A stretch of 64,000 nucleotides of DNA from Apteryx mantelli. Taxonomy: Eukaryota; Chordata; Aves; Apterygiformes; Apterygidae. This document shows positions 12,446 through 24,012 of the stretch, one piece after another; within the stretch, counting starts at the first letter, position 1, and the number at the start of each line of letters is the position of its first letter. Under the pieces are notes generated by a model. The model did not search any database. It had not been told where the DNA came from and saw nothing but the letters and a program-made list of their open reading frames with translations. The stretch lies in the NCBI RefSeq assembly GCF_036417845.1, contig NC_089979.1:122669415-122733414 (forward strand), written 5' to 3'. Position numbers and translations under genes: made by a program.

Positions 12446-12889
12446 TCCCACCAGGTACTTAAGCCCCACCACAGATTTTCCTGTTGGTCTGCAGAAAACA
12501 GGGAGAACGTAAAGACCACAAAGACAACCAGCAAGTCAGTTTTTCAAAAATCATTGCTGATCTTTTTAATAATCTTTTTTCACATAATCACAGTTGAGAC
12601 AAGACTCAAATCCTTTTCCAAACCATCTCAACAAATTATGCCAGATACCGCATACCGTTGCCATGAGTGAAACATGCCCACGTTACACTCTGAAACCAAT
12701 ATGAATTAACAGGCCAACAGGATCCCTTCAAAATGGCCATTACAAGCTTACAGAACATATTCCACAGATCTGTGGGAACCCATCCCACAGACTTCTGTTC
12801 TCCTGAAATGTTCACTCAAAAACATTGACTTGACAGCATGATTAAAACTTTAAATGCGGGCTACTTCAGATCAAAGTAGGCAAGAAACC

Positions 12890-13015
12890 AGAAAGCCAGG
12901 GAGCACGTGCTGCTCCCCTCCTCAGCCCAGCCCCCAGCTGGGATCTCGGCAGTGCTGGACGATGGGAGACACGTGCCCATCGACGGTCCCTCCCGGTCAG
13001 GCAGGGCAGGGCCAC
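12890..13015. other. GC-rich patch with two CACGTG E-boxes
   Basis: About 125 bp of GC-rich sequence sit in AT-rich flanks, roughly 0.7 kb past the inferred ANO10 3' end. Palindromic CACGTG E-boxes, the type bound by bHLH-ZIP factors such as USF, MYC or TFEB, occur at 12904-12909 and 12970-12975. The patch could be a small regulatory element. No promoter motif or gene start is evident. Confidence 0.3.
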
Positions 13016-13284
13016 AGATACTTACAGCAACCATAGCACGTCTTTGCTCCTCTTCCCAAGGGAACTGAGTCGCTTCTTACTGGGTCACACTTGCAGAGTT
13101 TGAGAAATGCTAATTTTAAACTGCAGACAGAATGCGTTATTTTGGCTTACTTGCATTATTCTGCTGTGGGAGCCCTGTGGCAGAAATATGGAACATGGAA
13201 AATAGGCAAATACCTTCATTTATTATACCTACAGATTTTCCCAAACAGGATTCCAGTAAGTGTCATACATAAGTTAGATCTACC

Positions 13285-13350
13285 AAAGCTGACAGTCACA
13301 GCAGGAGAAAATAAACTGTTTCAAGGTCACAGAGGCAAGCAATGTGGATT
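13285..13350 (-). repeat. Possible second MIR-like remnant
   Basis: The phrase tttcaaggtcacagaggcaa resembles the MIR box 'cccaaggtcacacagctagt', again in reverse orientation and under 1 kb from the better copy at 12350. Only this short segment aligns by eye, so chance similarity is possible. Confidence 0.4.
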
Positions 13351-13668
13351 TTGGTCTTATTACTCTCAGAAAGCAATGAAACATTAGGAAAATTTTGTGA
13401 AATTCAAGAAAAAATTAAGATATTCACTACATACACGAGTAACTGGTATACAGTATCAAGTTTAATTGTTCTGTTAGTGTCAGTTCATTTAACCAGAAGA
13501 CCACATAGTTCAAAAGAGCCAGGAAAGTGATACCAAAAGCTAATGTAAATTAAAAAATAAATATACAAATAACTGCTACTTATTTTTTTTTTAAATATAA
13601 ATTACTGATCAGCAATCTGTTTCCTACTGAATGCTTTTTATGCAGCTTTTGAAAATATTTTAACTGGG

Positions 13669-14309
13669 TTTATTTAGATAACTAGCACACTGGAGAATAT
13701 AGTGCATACTTCATAGTGTTAGTGTTCAAACATTCCTCAGGGAACAATCATACATTGCATTACATAATATATAAAACATTTACATTGATCTGCTAGGTGT
13801 AAACAGTGGCTAATAAGTGATCTTTGAAAAAAATAGAGGACTGATTAACTACTGTAATACAAGAATGAAAGGAGCAATAGGGATGGTACACCATGAATTA
13901 AGTACTAGTGTACCTGGGTTTATTTTCTTTCTCTTTTACAAAGTTACAGTTCAAAACTATAGTGAGCTTTTGTATGCTTAATCATAAGATTTGTTCTGAA
14001 TATTTGGTTGGAAGTAGCGGCGACTCTGGCAGATTTCAGCCTGACCTTGCATAAGCTAGAGTGCTTTATTTGGTGCTGCTTCACAAATGGTTGTGAAAAA
14101 AGAGTAAGAAAGAGTGGGAGAAATTATTATCCTCCTCTTTACCGTGTCAAGCAGTGAATGGTGATTTACCAAGTATCGTATAAACAGGTGCCACCTACTG
14201 AATACATGGCAGAGTGCACACTTGGAGCTACAGAGCATCATAAACAAATGCTCAAGAAGTGCATATATTCACATGCGATTGCTTTAGTCATCTTCGTTCC
14301 TTCATCTGT
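13669..14309 (-). other. ANO10: ANO10 3' untranslated region (approximate)
   Basis: This is the sequence downstream of the ANO10 stop on the - strand. The far end is set at the third AATAAA (13669-13674), giving about 640 nt, comparable to the short 3' UTR of mammalian ANO10. Earlier hexamers at 14065-14070 and 13919-13924 would give about 0.25 or 0.4 kb. The choice between them is inference. Confidence 0.5.
13919..13924 (-). terminator. ANO10: Candidate ANO10 poly(A) signal
   Basis: This is AATAAA on the - strand, about 390 nt past the ANO10 stop. Alternatives on the same strand are 14065-14070 and 13669-13674. A further AATAAA overlaps the stop codon itself (14309-14314), which would leave no 3' UTR and is unlikely to be used. 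Confidence 0.4.
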
Positions 14310-14345
14310 TTATTCCTTCAGTGACTCAGCAGCAAGTTTCATTTG
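14310..14345 (-). CDS. ANO10: ANO10 (anoctamin-10/TMEM16K), last coding exon
   Basis: This is the final coding exon of ANO10, a TMEM16-family protein of intracellular membranes with scramblase and ion-related roles; its loss causes recessive spinocerebellar ataxia (SCAR10) in people. On the - strand a strong acceptor (pyrimidine tract ending ccttccctcacag) is followed by 11 codons, QMKLAAESLKE, and TAA. The human C-terminus has QMKLVTENLKEE at the same place, directly after LEALKQQ, which is exactly where the upstream exon at 59728 stops. Both junctions are phase 0, so the exons join in frame. The human tail runs about 11 residues further; here a stop falls first. The exon is too short to find by open-frame scanning, and the call rests on the acceptor, the peptide match, frame and gene order. 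Confidence 0.9.
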   Translation of the reverse strand, partial: QMKLAAESLKE

Positions 14346-14348
14346 CTG

Positions 14349-17300
14349 TGAGGGAAGGAAAAAAAAGAAAAGGTATGCTAAATGCTGTGTTAGCAAGACA
14401 AATTAAACAAGCTAAATCTGAAAGCAGGACGGTTTTGAATCCAACAGAAAAATAAAACTACACAAAAAATTAATTCAAGCTTTGGTAATAAAAACAAAAC
14501 CACAAGTCTATTGTAGGCATGACCTGTACAAATAAAACAGTTCTAACAGAGTTATTGCTTTTCCCACCAACAGACTCAGCAATTGATGATGCAATTTGTA
14601 TGTTAATTAATTCTTTTCATGATGAATAACATTAATAAACTCCTTACACTGGAAATCCTGGGCCCCACAGATACAGAATAACCTTTTCCCTCAAACTCAT
14701 GACTAGGGGGAACTGCTGTAAAATGGCAAAATGAAAGCCAGGGATTACCACTGTATTGAAATTCTTTTCTGCCACTCTTAAGTAATAACTATGCTCATAA
14801 AATTATACTGTGTAAGCTGGCATCAGCATGACTGTTCCTGGAAATCCCTGAGTCCTATCTCTGATGATGTGTGTGTGCAGGATAACTGACAATCACATTA
14901 TTTGCTCCTATGCAGCACCAGCTATTATCTGTAACAATGGCAGTAAGCACACAAATGCTAGGGGAATAGCTAAAGGGCTTGAGTAGAAATCCACATTTAC
15001 ATTTAGGAAGAAATCTATCAGGCTGAAATTAAGAAAACTTATCTTGGAATGACAGAATAAAAACCATATTTTTTGATATGGGATGTTTCTTCAAGATAAC
15101 TTCAGATAATCAAAATACTGACCACAATGAAGGATTGTGAGAACAAAATCTCAGACACAAAAGGAAAGTATTTTTTTAAACATATAATTTTTCCTTGTTA
15201 TAACAGATATTAATTCTGAAGACATGAATGCAATTTGCTCTGTTAGTGGGAGAGTCTACCTACTGGTCAAGTGGTGTGTACATTTTTAAGGTACATTCTT
15301 TAAAGATGTAAAATTTCTGTTCACTGAAAAGTCTTGAATATATAGAAGACATATAGATCTTTTAAAAAAATCTTAGAAGAGTCTTTTAGTCTTAAATACT
15401 TACGTTTTTAGGGGATTTTCAAAGCTCAGTGAACTATTGGAATAGTCCACCCCCCAATTTCCCATTGCAAGAATGTTAAGCTCTAATTGTTATTAATTTT
15501 CTCTGTATTGCCAATTTTTTTGCTGCTAAGTTGAATGAACACATCCTGTGATATAAAGAAAGAAGTAGAGGGCAGCTACGGTGATGTGTGTTTTTCCAAA
15601 GCTATTGTTAAAGGTTTTTGTCTTCATTATCTTAGGATGTCACAAGAGAGTGCTCCATGTGAAGCCAGAATAACAATTCCAGGTGTCAAAAGTATCTGCT
15701 GAGTAGAGAAACCAGAGCTGCTCTTTGAAGCTTCTTGTTAAAGAGGATGTTTCATAACACAGAATTTACAAAGGCAAGAAGAGACGAATTGAAACTGTAC
15801 CAAAAAAGGAGCTCCCACATCAGCTGGTGTTATCAGGTAAGGGTCTTTCAACATGCGGAAAGCCGGAATCCATCCTGATCTACTAAGAACTGACTGCAGT
15901 GAGTTGATTCACTGAAGAGAGACTGACAGGTAAAGTCAAAGAAAGGAGACTAGATGGAGACCAACCCAAAGGACAAGGCACGGGGCAAAGGAAAGGAGAT
16001 GCACAGCACTGCTAGAGCTCAGGGTCGACAGGCCGGTGCCCAGCCCGGCTGTCGTCTTCCAGACAATTCGACAGACAAGGGAAGGAAAGAGCTGAACATA
16101 AACAACTGTCAATGATCATATAGATAATTTTATGCAGCTTTTAACTCTTAAGCAGCCATTTAGTTTCCATATCATTCACCCATTGGATGTTTTGGACACA
16201 TGCTTCAGAGTTAAACTTTTTTTATTCTTCTACTTGATTTTATATAAATCGTCTAATAAACTCAGGTTAGTAGAAAAACAGATGCCTAATAATACTAGCA
16301 AAAAACTGGAAAAGAGTTAACTGAAAACACAATGGACACTTTCATTCAATTTCTATCCTGTAACATAAAGATGTCGGATTTCTTTAACACAAAACCTTCA
16401 AATTTTCTTTTGCTGCTAGTCTGTGCCTGAATGCATTAAAAAAAAAAAAGAAAAAAAATTACTCCACGTGATAAAAACCACCCACAATAGCTGTTCTTTA
16501 CAATTTTTATCTGCATTCTCATCCCACACCTATAAGGGAAGTAAAATTAGTTTGTGATACAAATATTTATATGCTTCTTCATAGCAACAGTGCAGAAAAA
16601 AAGGCTTGGTGAAATGCTGGAATACAGATTCCTCTTCTACATCCTGCTTCACTTATTTAAATAAATTTCTGAATAAAACTACAGCCACTTAAAGTGACTT
16701 CTATCCCAATATAAAAACATTAGAAAGATACAGAACACAGCAACTTAACTCAGTTCATGACTCATCAAATTCAAACCTAACTCACTTATTTTAGAATGAT
16801 TTTCTTAAATTCTTGGCATTGTAATAGCACTGGGATTGATGACGAATATAGAAAACTGGAAAAGTATTTTTATTCTCTGGTTTCTGCTTGGCTCACAAAA
16901 TTGTCAAAAAAACCTCAAGCACATAATATTACTATTAATGATGACCAGATGATAATCTGTTCAAAAATTCTGTACAAGTGGGACTATTATCATTTATTTT
17001 TGAAGGCCCTCTTTAAACTTAACTGGCCTAATTCTCGGCTAGTAAACATTAACATTTACTTTAAAATATATCTGACTAACAAACTAATTTCCCAGATTCT
17101 TCAGTGGGCCAGCAAGTAGAAAAACTCTTAAAGTAGTTTCACATGCTGCCATGGCACGCACAGCCTGGGCCAGAACAGTCCTAATGCCATCACTGGGATG
17201 TTTCAGGAAATGAATTAGAAGCAAAGTGAGAGCCCCCAAAACTGGATTTTCTTTTCTTCTTTATTAATTTCTGTGATACCGAAACATACTTTGCAAACCT

Positions 17301-20300
17301 GGCAACACCAGGCTCCCCTAAAAAATACCACTTCTGCAAGCTGCATGTGGAGGCACCGTTAGACAGGATGAAATTCTTTGCCAAATTCATGCTGAAAATT
17401 TTTTAAATTTTCTTTTCTTTTACTGTGAAAGGGAACATTCCTTTTTCTTTCACAGGGAAAATATTTTTCTAGGACAACATATGGGAAAGGGGGTGTATTT
17501 TTTCTGTTACTGAGAAGGGGAACTCATGATACCTTTTATACTAAGATCACCTTTCCCCTGATGGCTCCAACAAGCTCACTGACGCACCTGTGGGAATTGA
17601 GTTAAAAATCTTTCTATCAAAAAGATGACATTTATATGTATTTTTCTACTTATTATTTTAAAAATAAAGGAAAAGGGAAAGCAAAAACCTCTCAGTCTAC
17701 TTTTTAAATCCACTAGATATATAGTGTCAGAAAAAAACAAGTAGAAGTTGAGGGGTATTAAAAGCCTATGTAAACTAAGCAGAGGCATAGTTCAGAAGCG
17801 AGTTAGCTCAGGAAACCATTCTTGGTCTATCACCAGCTGAGAACTAAGGCTACCAAGAGTTTAATTTCAACAAGCAAACCCAGAAACACCCAAATAAATT
17901 CAGAATCAAGTCCGTACTCCATCCTGCTTTTGTTCTGCCAAATAGGTACGTGACGCCTGTCACTGGACAATCAAACCTACCATACCGTTACCGAGAAAGT
18001 TAGGCTTGACTCAACATGGCACCTAAGAAGAGTATCTTGTATGTGGCTATAGTAACTTACTATGCTGTTTTAAATAGCACACTTAAAAGTAGCTTATGCA
18101 TGTATATACATAATAATTAAGACATATGTTTAACTAAGTATCTTATTGTACTGGGGCCGTGGTGTAGTTTATTCTAAAATTCTAATGTTACGAGTTGCTC
18201 TAAATATTTATCTGCTGTAATACAAGAAATTGCTATTTCCATTTTATTACATTTAAGTTTCTTGGTAAAACATGCATAATATAATTGAACACTGTTTTTA
18301 ATAGAAATAGCAAAAGCTCTTCAATGTGGTTTACAAATAGGTCTCACCAATGAATTATATTGCACTATATTTCAAAATTAGATTTTCTAAAAATAATAAA
18401 ACATCACTGATACTCTCACACCCCAAACAGTTGTGTACAAAGCCTGTAACATGAGGCTACCTTCTTTCTGTGTTCACAGTCAGAAACACAAAATAAATTT
18501 TAATACACAGGGTATCAACTGTATTTGATCAACTACAAGCAACTGCAATTAGAGGGTCTAAGGATGTCTAATTGTGTTATTTAATGCTATGAACAATACT
18601 ACTATGTGCAAGTAAAAGAAATAACTACAAATGCAAACTAGCAGAAATACAAAATAGCACTACAGACTTCAACTGAAGCAAAAATAATTGAGTTGCAAAG
18701 GATTTTACTACAGCAGCACTAGGGCTGTGTTCAAGTAACAGCCTCACTAGAAATCCAGATTGCTTCTGCTTGTACCATGAGAACTGTGGCTCACCTTCAG
18801 TTTTAATACCTAAGCGCAGATTCTGCAGACAACATGCCCCAATATGCAATACCTAATCTCATGGTCTGCGTAGGCAGGCTGCTTTGATGAAGGTGGGACA
18901 CTTTATGCAGCACTTTGCAGCATCGTTGTGCTCTTGTGGCGAGAGCTGCACACTGCGTTTCACCAACCCTGTCTTGCAAATACATCTGTGACCTTCTTTC
19001 TGCACTAGGCGACGATACTGATAACCCAGCATTTCTATTTTTGTCAGTGATCATTTCACACATATTTTTTATTCGAATAAAACATTCTCAGCTCTCCTAT
19101 GTGATTTTTATGGGACAAACAAAATTTTATCAGAAGGCTAACATTCTTTGCATTCCTTATTTCCGTTTTTTTCTATTTAATATCAATTTCTTATGTTTGC
19201 CGAGATGTCATACTTCAGAACACTACTATTTCTGAGTTATGCTTGGTCCTAGTAAATCATCCTCGAACTACTCTTAATTTTACCACTGTGTGTTACACAA
19301 ACTGATGACAGTTCAGCCTCTCAAGAAAATAATTTTAAAAAATAAAAAGCATTTAAAAATGAAAAATCAATGAAACCAGGATTCAATGACTCACCACTTT
19401 GGTACTTTTCCATATACATATTCAATACACACATACATTTATATATATGAAGAACATACATATAAATAGGCATATAGATATTTGTAAGTGTGAAGAAGTC
19501 ATAACGGCTTTTCTTCTAACCAGCAACTCCACCTTATGCTTTTCTTGCATTCACCATGTAGAATGGCTCATTAGGAGTTTACTGCTTAAAGAAAGTGTAG
19601 TGTTACATGAAATTTTTCTCAGTTTCTCACATTAATTACAATATGAAAATACAATGGAAATATATTCACATTATTCTTTTCTAACAGTAGACAGTCACAA
19701 TAAAGAGTTTTTTGGGCCTTGAACCATTTGCTGACACCTGAGAGAACTATATCAACTTAATCATTAAGTACCAGCCGATTACATAAGAGGCAAATTAACA
19801 CCTACTTCAAAACTCAAGAAGCCTCTTCTACATTTAATATTTTATTCTTTTTGTATAGAAGCATAAAAACATATTTAATGGAAATTTGTTACTGCTGATT
19901 ATAACTATGGTGGTAACTATGGATCCAGAACCACAAATCTTCACTCATGGATTCTGCATGTGACATTTACTGTTCTCTGCAGGGAGAAGAGCTTCAGCTT
20001 TGAGGTGATTTTTGTGCTTCGTTTGAATACAACCAGTTTTTCAGCATCCTCTTAAGGTACGGCTGCCATAACTGGACAAGATAACTGATGCTTGTTGTTT
20101 ACAGTAGCAATAAACGCCTTCTATACTAATATACCCCTGTTTTCCAGGCCTTCTGTGTTACTCCACATAGCTACAGTGAATGGTCACTGAATGCTCATTT
20201 TCAGCAAGTCATCCAGTACAGTCCTTAAGTCTTGAAGTCCTTTCTTCTTGAAAGCTATTATTCCTAGACTACAGTTAAAATATTACTTAAGCAGGGGGTA

Positions 20301-20609
20301 AAGACTTTGAGATTTCTTAAAACAACTTCACAACTTCTTCATTTAGCACAGCCAAGACCAAAAGCCCTGTGAAGCTCCAAGCTAGTAAAAACTATTCTCT
20401 ATAAAGAAAATTCATACATGGGCATTAAACAGACAAAGATTTTTGCTGAGTAGGTGAGAAGAATTTTAAGTATAAATAATAGACAAAGAAACAGATAGTG
20501 AACTATGTAACTCTCATGAGAAGGTCCCTGTAAGCAACTACAGTATCTAACTCTGTAAGAAATGAAAAGTTACCAAACACTCTAACTATTATTGCCCTTA
20601 CCTTGTCAC
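14349..20609. other. ANO10 intron segment, no feature recognised
   Basis: Over 6 kb of AT-rich single-copy-looking DNA. Short A-runs occur near 16438-16458. A small hairpin (CTGTGAAAG at 17423-17431 with CTTTCACAG at 17447-17455) is present. No transposon, exon or RNA gene could be recognised. Confidence 0.55.
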
Positions 20610-21125
20610 ACTCTAGACTGCACTGGAAATACTGCGTCGAGTTTTGGGCCCCCCAGTACTAGAAGACTATTGATTAACTTCAGCATGCCAAAGGTCAGTC
20701 CACAAGATGGTCCAGGAGCAGGAGTACATGCCTCGTGAGGAAAGGCTGAGATGCTCTGGAGAATCAGCTTAATGGGGACCTCCCCATTAACAAGGAGTTA
20801 CTGAGAGTTACTGAGTTACTCTCAGTAACAAGGAGGTTACTGAGAAGATGGAGCCAGGCTCTTTGCTGAGGTGTACAGCAAGAGAATGGGAAACAAAGTG
20901 GTCATAAAGATATAAGAAAAAAAAAATCGTTACGAGGATAATTAAGCACTGGAACAGGGGCCCAGGGAGGTTGTGTGGGCTCTCTCTGTGGAGGTTTTCA
21001 AAGGCCCAACCAGAAAAAGCCCCAAGAAACGTGGTCTGAATTCAGTGTCAACCCCACTTTGAGCAGGGCATTAGACTAGAGACTTCCCAAGATCCCTTCC
21101 AGGCTGAGTGATTTTATAGTTGTTC
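20610..21125 (+). mobile_element. CR1 LINE, 5'-truncated 3' end
   Basis: About 515 bp follow the CR1 3' region in order: tgcactggaaatactgcgtc and the 'gttttgggccccccagtac' motif, 'gaggaaaggctgagatgctc', 'ggggacctcccc', 'gatggagccaggctcttt', 'cactggaacaggggcccagg', 'aggttgtgtgggctctctct', 'ttttcaaaggcccaacc', then 'agatcccttccaggct' and the tail. CR1 is the dominant LINE of birds and reptiles and inserts 5'-truncated copies. This copy includes the C-terminal reverse-transcriptase region and short 3' UTR, with several point changes. A local repeat expansion sits at about 20788-20844. Confidence 0.93.
20788..20844. repeat. Local GTTACTGAG repeat/inversion inside the CR1 copy
   Basis: The unit GTTACTGAG appears three times in direct orientation, and its complement CTCAGTAAC once in inverted orientation. 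AACAAGGAG precedes both the first and last units. The central part (gttactgag ... ctcagtaac) can fold as a hairpin. Nothing like this belongs to the usual CR1 sequence at this point, so it looks like a later replication-slippage or template-switch event. Confidence 0.75.
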
Positions 21126-21988
21126 CTTTAGGAATTCTGACAGAGAAGTATGCCCCGACTCTAGACTTGAGTGGGAATCTGTTACGACAAACAGTGTTAA
21201 AAAAATAATTCTATTCTTTTCTTTTACATGTGTCTAATTCATGACAGAATAGCAGCTACAAAAAAAGCTAGTGTTAATGCAAGAATAAGTTTGCAAAAAT
21301 AGTAACTGCATAGTCAGGGAATACTTGCAAAATCACATAATACATGCTTTGGGGGTTTATTTCTGATTAATAACACTATGTGCCACAGTAGACAAAGCAA
21401 ATCCATTTGTAGTAGATTTTTTTCCAGATTTTTTTCTGATCTGCTTCATATTGTCTCTGATTTAAATTGCAAAGTATTAATTAATACTCATTAGAATATA
21501 CTTACTGTATTAGTCACCCTTTACTGAATCTTTAGTTCACTAGATAGGATAAAAATGTAAGAGTAATAGTAAAAGCCACATTAGATATCATAGTAGCTTC
21601 TTCAAAAGTATAGTTTATGTTTCTACCCTGTGTTGTAATGATGATGTATACTACCCTCAGAACATTAAAATTATTTTTATCTATTTTATTCCATACTTTC
21701 TAAATTTAACATCTTTCACAATGTGTCTGACCATGTAGTTGCAAAGTGAAAAATAAATATACAACATTAACCAATATGCTTAAATGTCTAATGAAGAGCA
21801 TATGCTCTAAGCGTGCTCACAGCATGACAGAACACCATAACATGAGCTCTCTCCTTTAGGTTATGCAATTACGTCTCATCCAGTAAGCAGCCAGTCAAAA
21901 GATTTTGGAGCCAGAAACTATTGACTAGCTAAGAAAACAATGATGCAAAAACATCCAAAGTGACAAGACCTCGTTTGCATCTCAGTGC

Positions 21989-22064
21989 AGAGGGATGGAC
22001 TACATGATCACTCGAGCTCTGTGCCTGTCAGTCATGCATTTCTTTAATTCTGTGACTGTGTCAA
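21989..22064 (+). mobile_element. CR1 LINE 3'-end fragment
   Basis: The segment has the shape of a CR1 3' end: gagggatggactacatgatc corresponds to 'gggttggactagatgatct', and attctgtgactg corresponds to the 'attctgtga' terminal repeats. It is short and diverged. It lies under 1 kb downstream of the larger CR1 copy in the same orientation. Confidence 0.6.
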
Positions 22065-22796
22065 ACAAATTGACTACACTACAATTTAAGGGTGCAATTT
22101 GTCAGTGGGTTAGTAACATGTGAATGACATTATAGTGAGTTGGGGGTGAGCTAGCTATTAGGATAAAAATGATTTTCTCAGGAGTTTTGGATAACACTAA
22201 TCACCTCTGTGCAGTTGCTAGTTACAATCAAGAGAAAAAGGGTAAAATAAACCATTCCTCCTCTCTGAAGCTAGCCCTTAACAAGCTTATACTCCAAGCA
22301 GGATGCCCCTGAGCACTACTCATCCTACAGAAGAGAACTACCCAGCACTTTCAGAGTTTAAGTAGGCCTTTGGACATGGACTCAGACTCGTGGATACACG
22401 TGTGACTGAAGCGTAACTGCAGACTTAGCTGAGTTAGCCTTATACTAGCTCTAATACCAGTACAGTCTGGCTAAGAACCAGATTGCTTAACACAGACTAA
22501 TTTACTGCTTTAGCTCATGTGCTTTGCACTCACCCGGCCTCATGATTCAGAGAAGCACAGCAGAGAAACAGTGAAACCAGTGTCTGAAAAAATGCCAGCA
22601 ACAGTGGTGAAGGATTTAAAGGCAGTCCATGGCACAGCAATGAGACAGCAGACAGTCCTTCCTCCACACACTTCTGCTTGAATGATTAAGCTCTCAGATG
22701 AAGACAAAGATACATATCTTACAATGGCTTCTGAGAGAATACAAATGTCAGTGTAATGCCTTCAAGATAAGCAAAGCTATGTGAGATCTGTGCTCC

Positions 22797-22870
22797 TTTT
22801 TAGGATCTTAAGACCAGAAGGGACCTCCTGGCTTATAGACACAAGTCTCCCTCCAGTGCATAAAAACATG
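22797..22870 (-). mobile_element. CR1 LINE 3'-end fragment, reverse orientation
   Basis: The phrase ggatcttaagaccagaaggg followed by acctcctgg matches the reversed CR1 3' end ('gattctaaggccagaagggacc...'). This block is typical of older CR1 subfamilies in birds and reptiles. The inner boundary is unclear. Confidence 0.55.
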
Positions 22871-23944
22871 TAATAGAGGTTTAGCCGAGAAGGGTCCACT
22901 CCAGTATTATGCATGCCAAAAACCACACAATTTTCCCCAACATCATTTAGTAAATTCTATAGAAAAAAAAAAGCAAAAGCCACAAAGTTATACTATTTAA
23001 TGCTGTAGAAAGAACACAGGAAAGATCAAGAGCATGAACATATCTCCTTATAATCCATGCAACAGAAGGGAATAAGTTGCATGAAAAGCCTAGAGGGTCT
23101 CTCAAAACGAATTATGCCCCACACTGTGGAAGAAGGCAAAAAACACTCAGTAATCCCATGCCAATCTGAAATTCCTTTCTGATCACAGTTTTGGCAATCA
23201 TTTCAATCCAGGCACATAAACCCTACGAACTGAGCACACAAAGCACCAGCACTCTGTTCACCCTCTACTGTGTCAGATGCTACAAAAGCATGAAGGCACA
23301 CTTATCCTTATCGCAAGAGTATTCTCCTTGACCAGTAATCTGTGTCCACTTCTATTTCCAAATTTGTAAACTTCTGGAGCAGTACAGAGCCCTCCTCTGT
23401 TTCCAAAAAAGAAAAAAAAAAGTTATTCCTCTACACAGGAAAGTAATTAGGTAATCTAGTTTGGACTCCAGATATGAAACTAAGAACCAAACTTCAGGCA
23501 CTATTTCTGGAAATTTTTTACCTGTGATATAAATCTGATATAAAAAGCAGATAAACACAGAGGCTACATGGCTATGCACAGTGGTCTGTGCTCTGTCTTG
23601 CTACCATGGTCCACACACAGACCAAAATGCTGTAGGTACAAAATTTGCATCTGTCTTGCAGTAGGCAGCAAACTCTAGCCTGAGAACCATGTCTGGGCAG
23701 ATATATAGCAAAAGCAACTGTGCTTTTTAAGAAGCCATTTTTTAAGAAAAAAAAAGGGATTTGCTTCTTGGTTTACCTGCCACATTAGCATGAAAAGTGA
23801 GTTTAATTTTGAAGTTATCGTTATCCACAGTAGTTACAAAATAACATTTCACTGCAGTAAAGTAGGAGAAACTATTCTAAATAATAATATTTACTTCAAA
23901 TTATTTGGTGAAGAAGAAATACTCTCAAGTCCACCTAAGAGCTT

Positions 23945-24012
23945 AATAGGCAAGGAATCCAAGATTAGAAACAGAAAGGACCTATCGGATTACCCTATTT
24001 GTTTTCCTCCCC
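23945..24012 (-). mobile_element. Possible CR1 3'-end fragment, reverse orientation
   Basis: The phrase gattagaaacagaaaggacc followed by tatcggatta resembles 'agaaccagaagggacctattagatcat' of reversed older CR1 ends. The match is short and degraded. Confidence 0.35.

Larger units (their letters stand above)
12446..13668. other. Intergenic DNA, ANO10 side
   Basis: Apart from the GC-rich patch and the possible MIR piece, this is AT-rich DNA with no recognisable gene. The open stretch near 13091-13387 (98 codons) has no family resemblance and runs through the MIR-like segment, so I regard it as chance. ANO10 messages could extend into this stretch. Confidence 0.6.
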
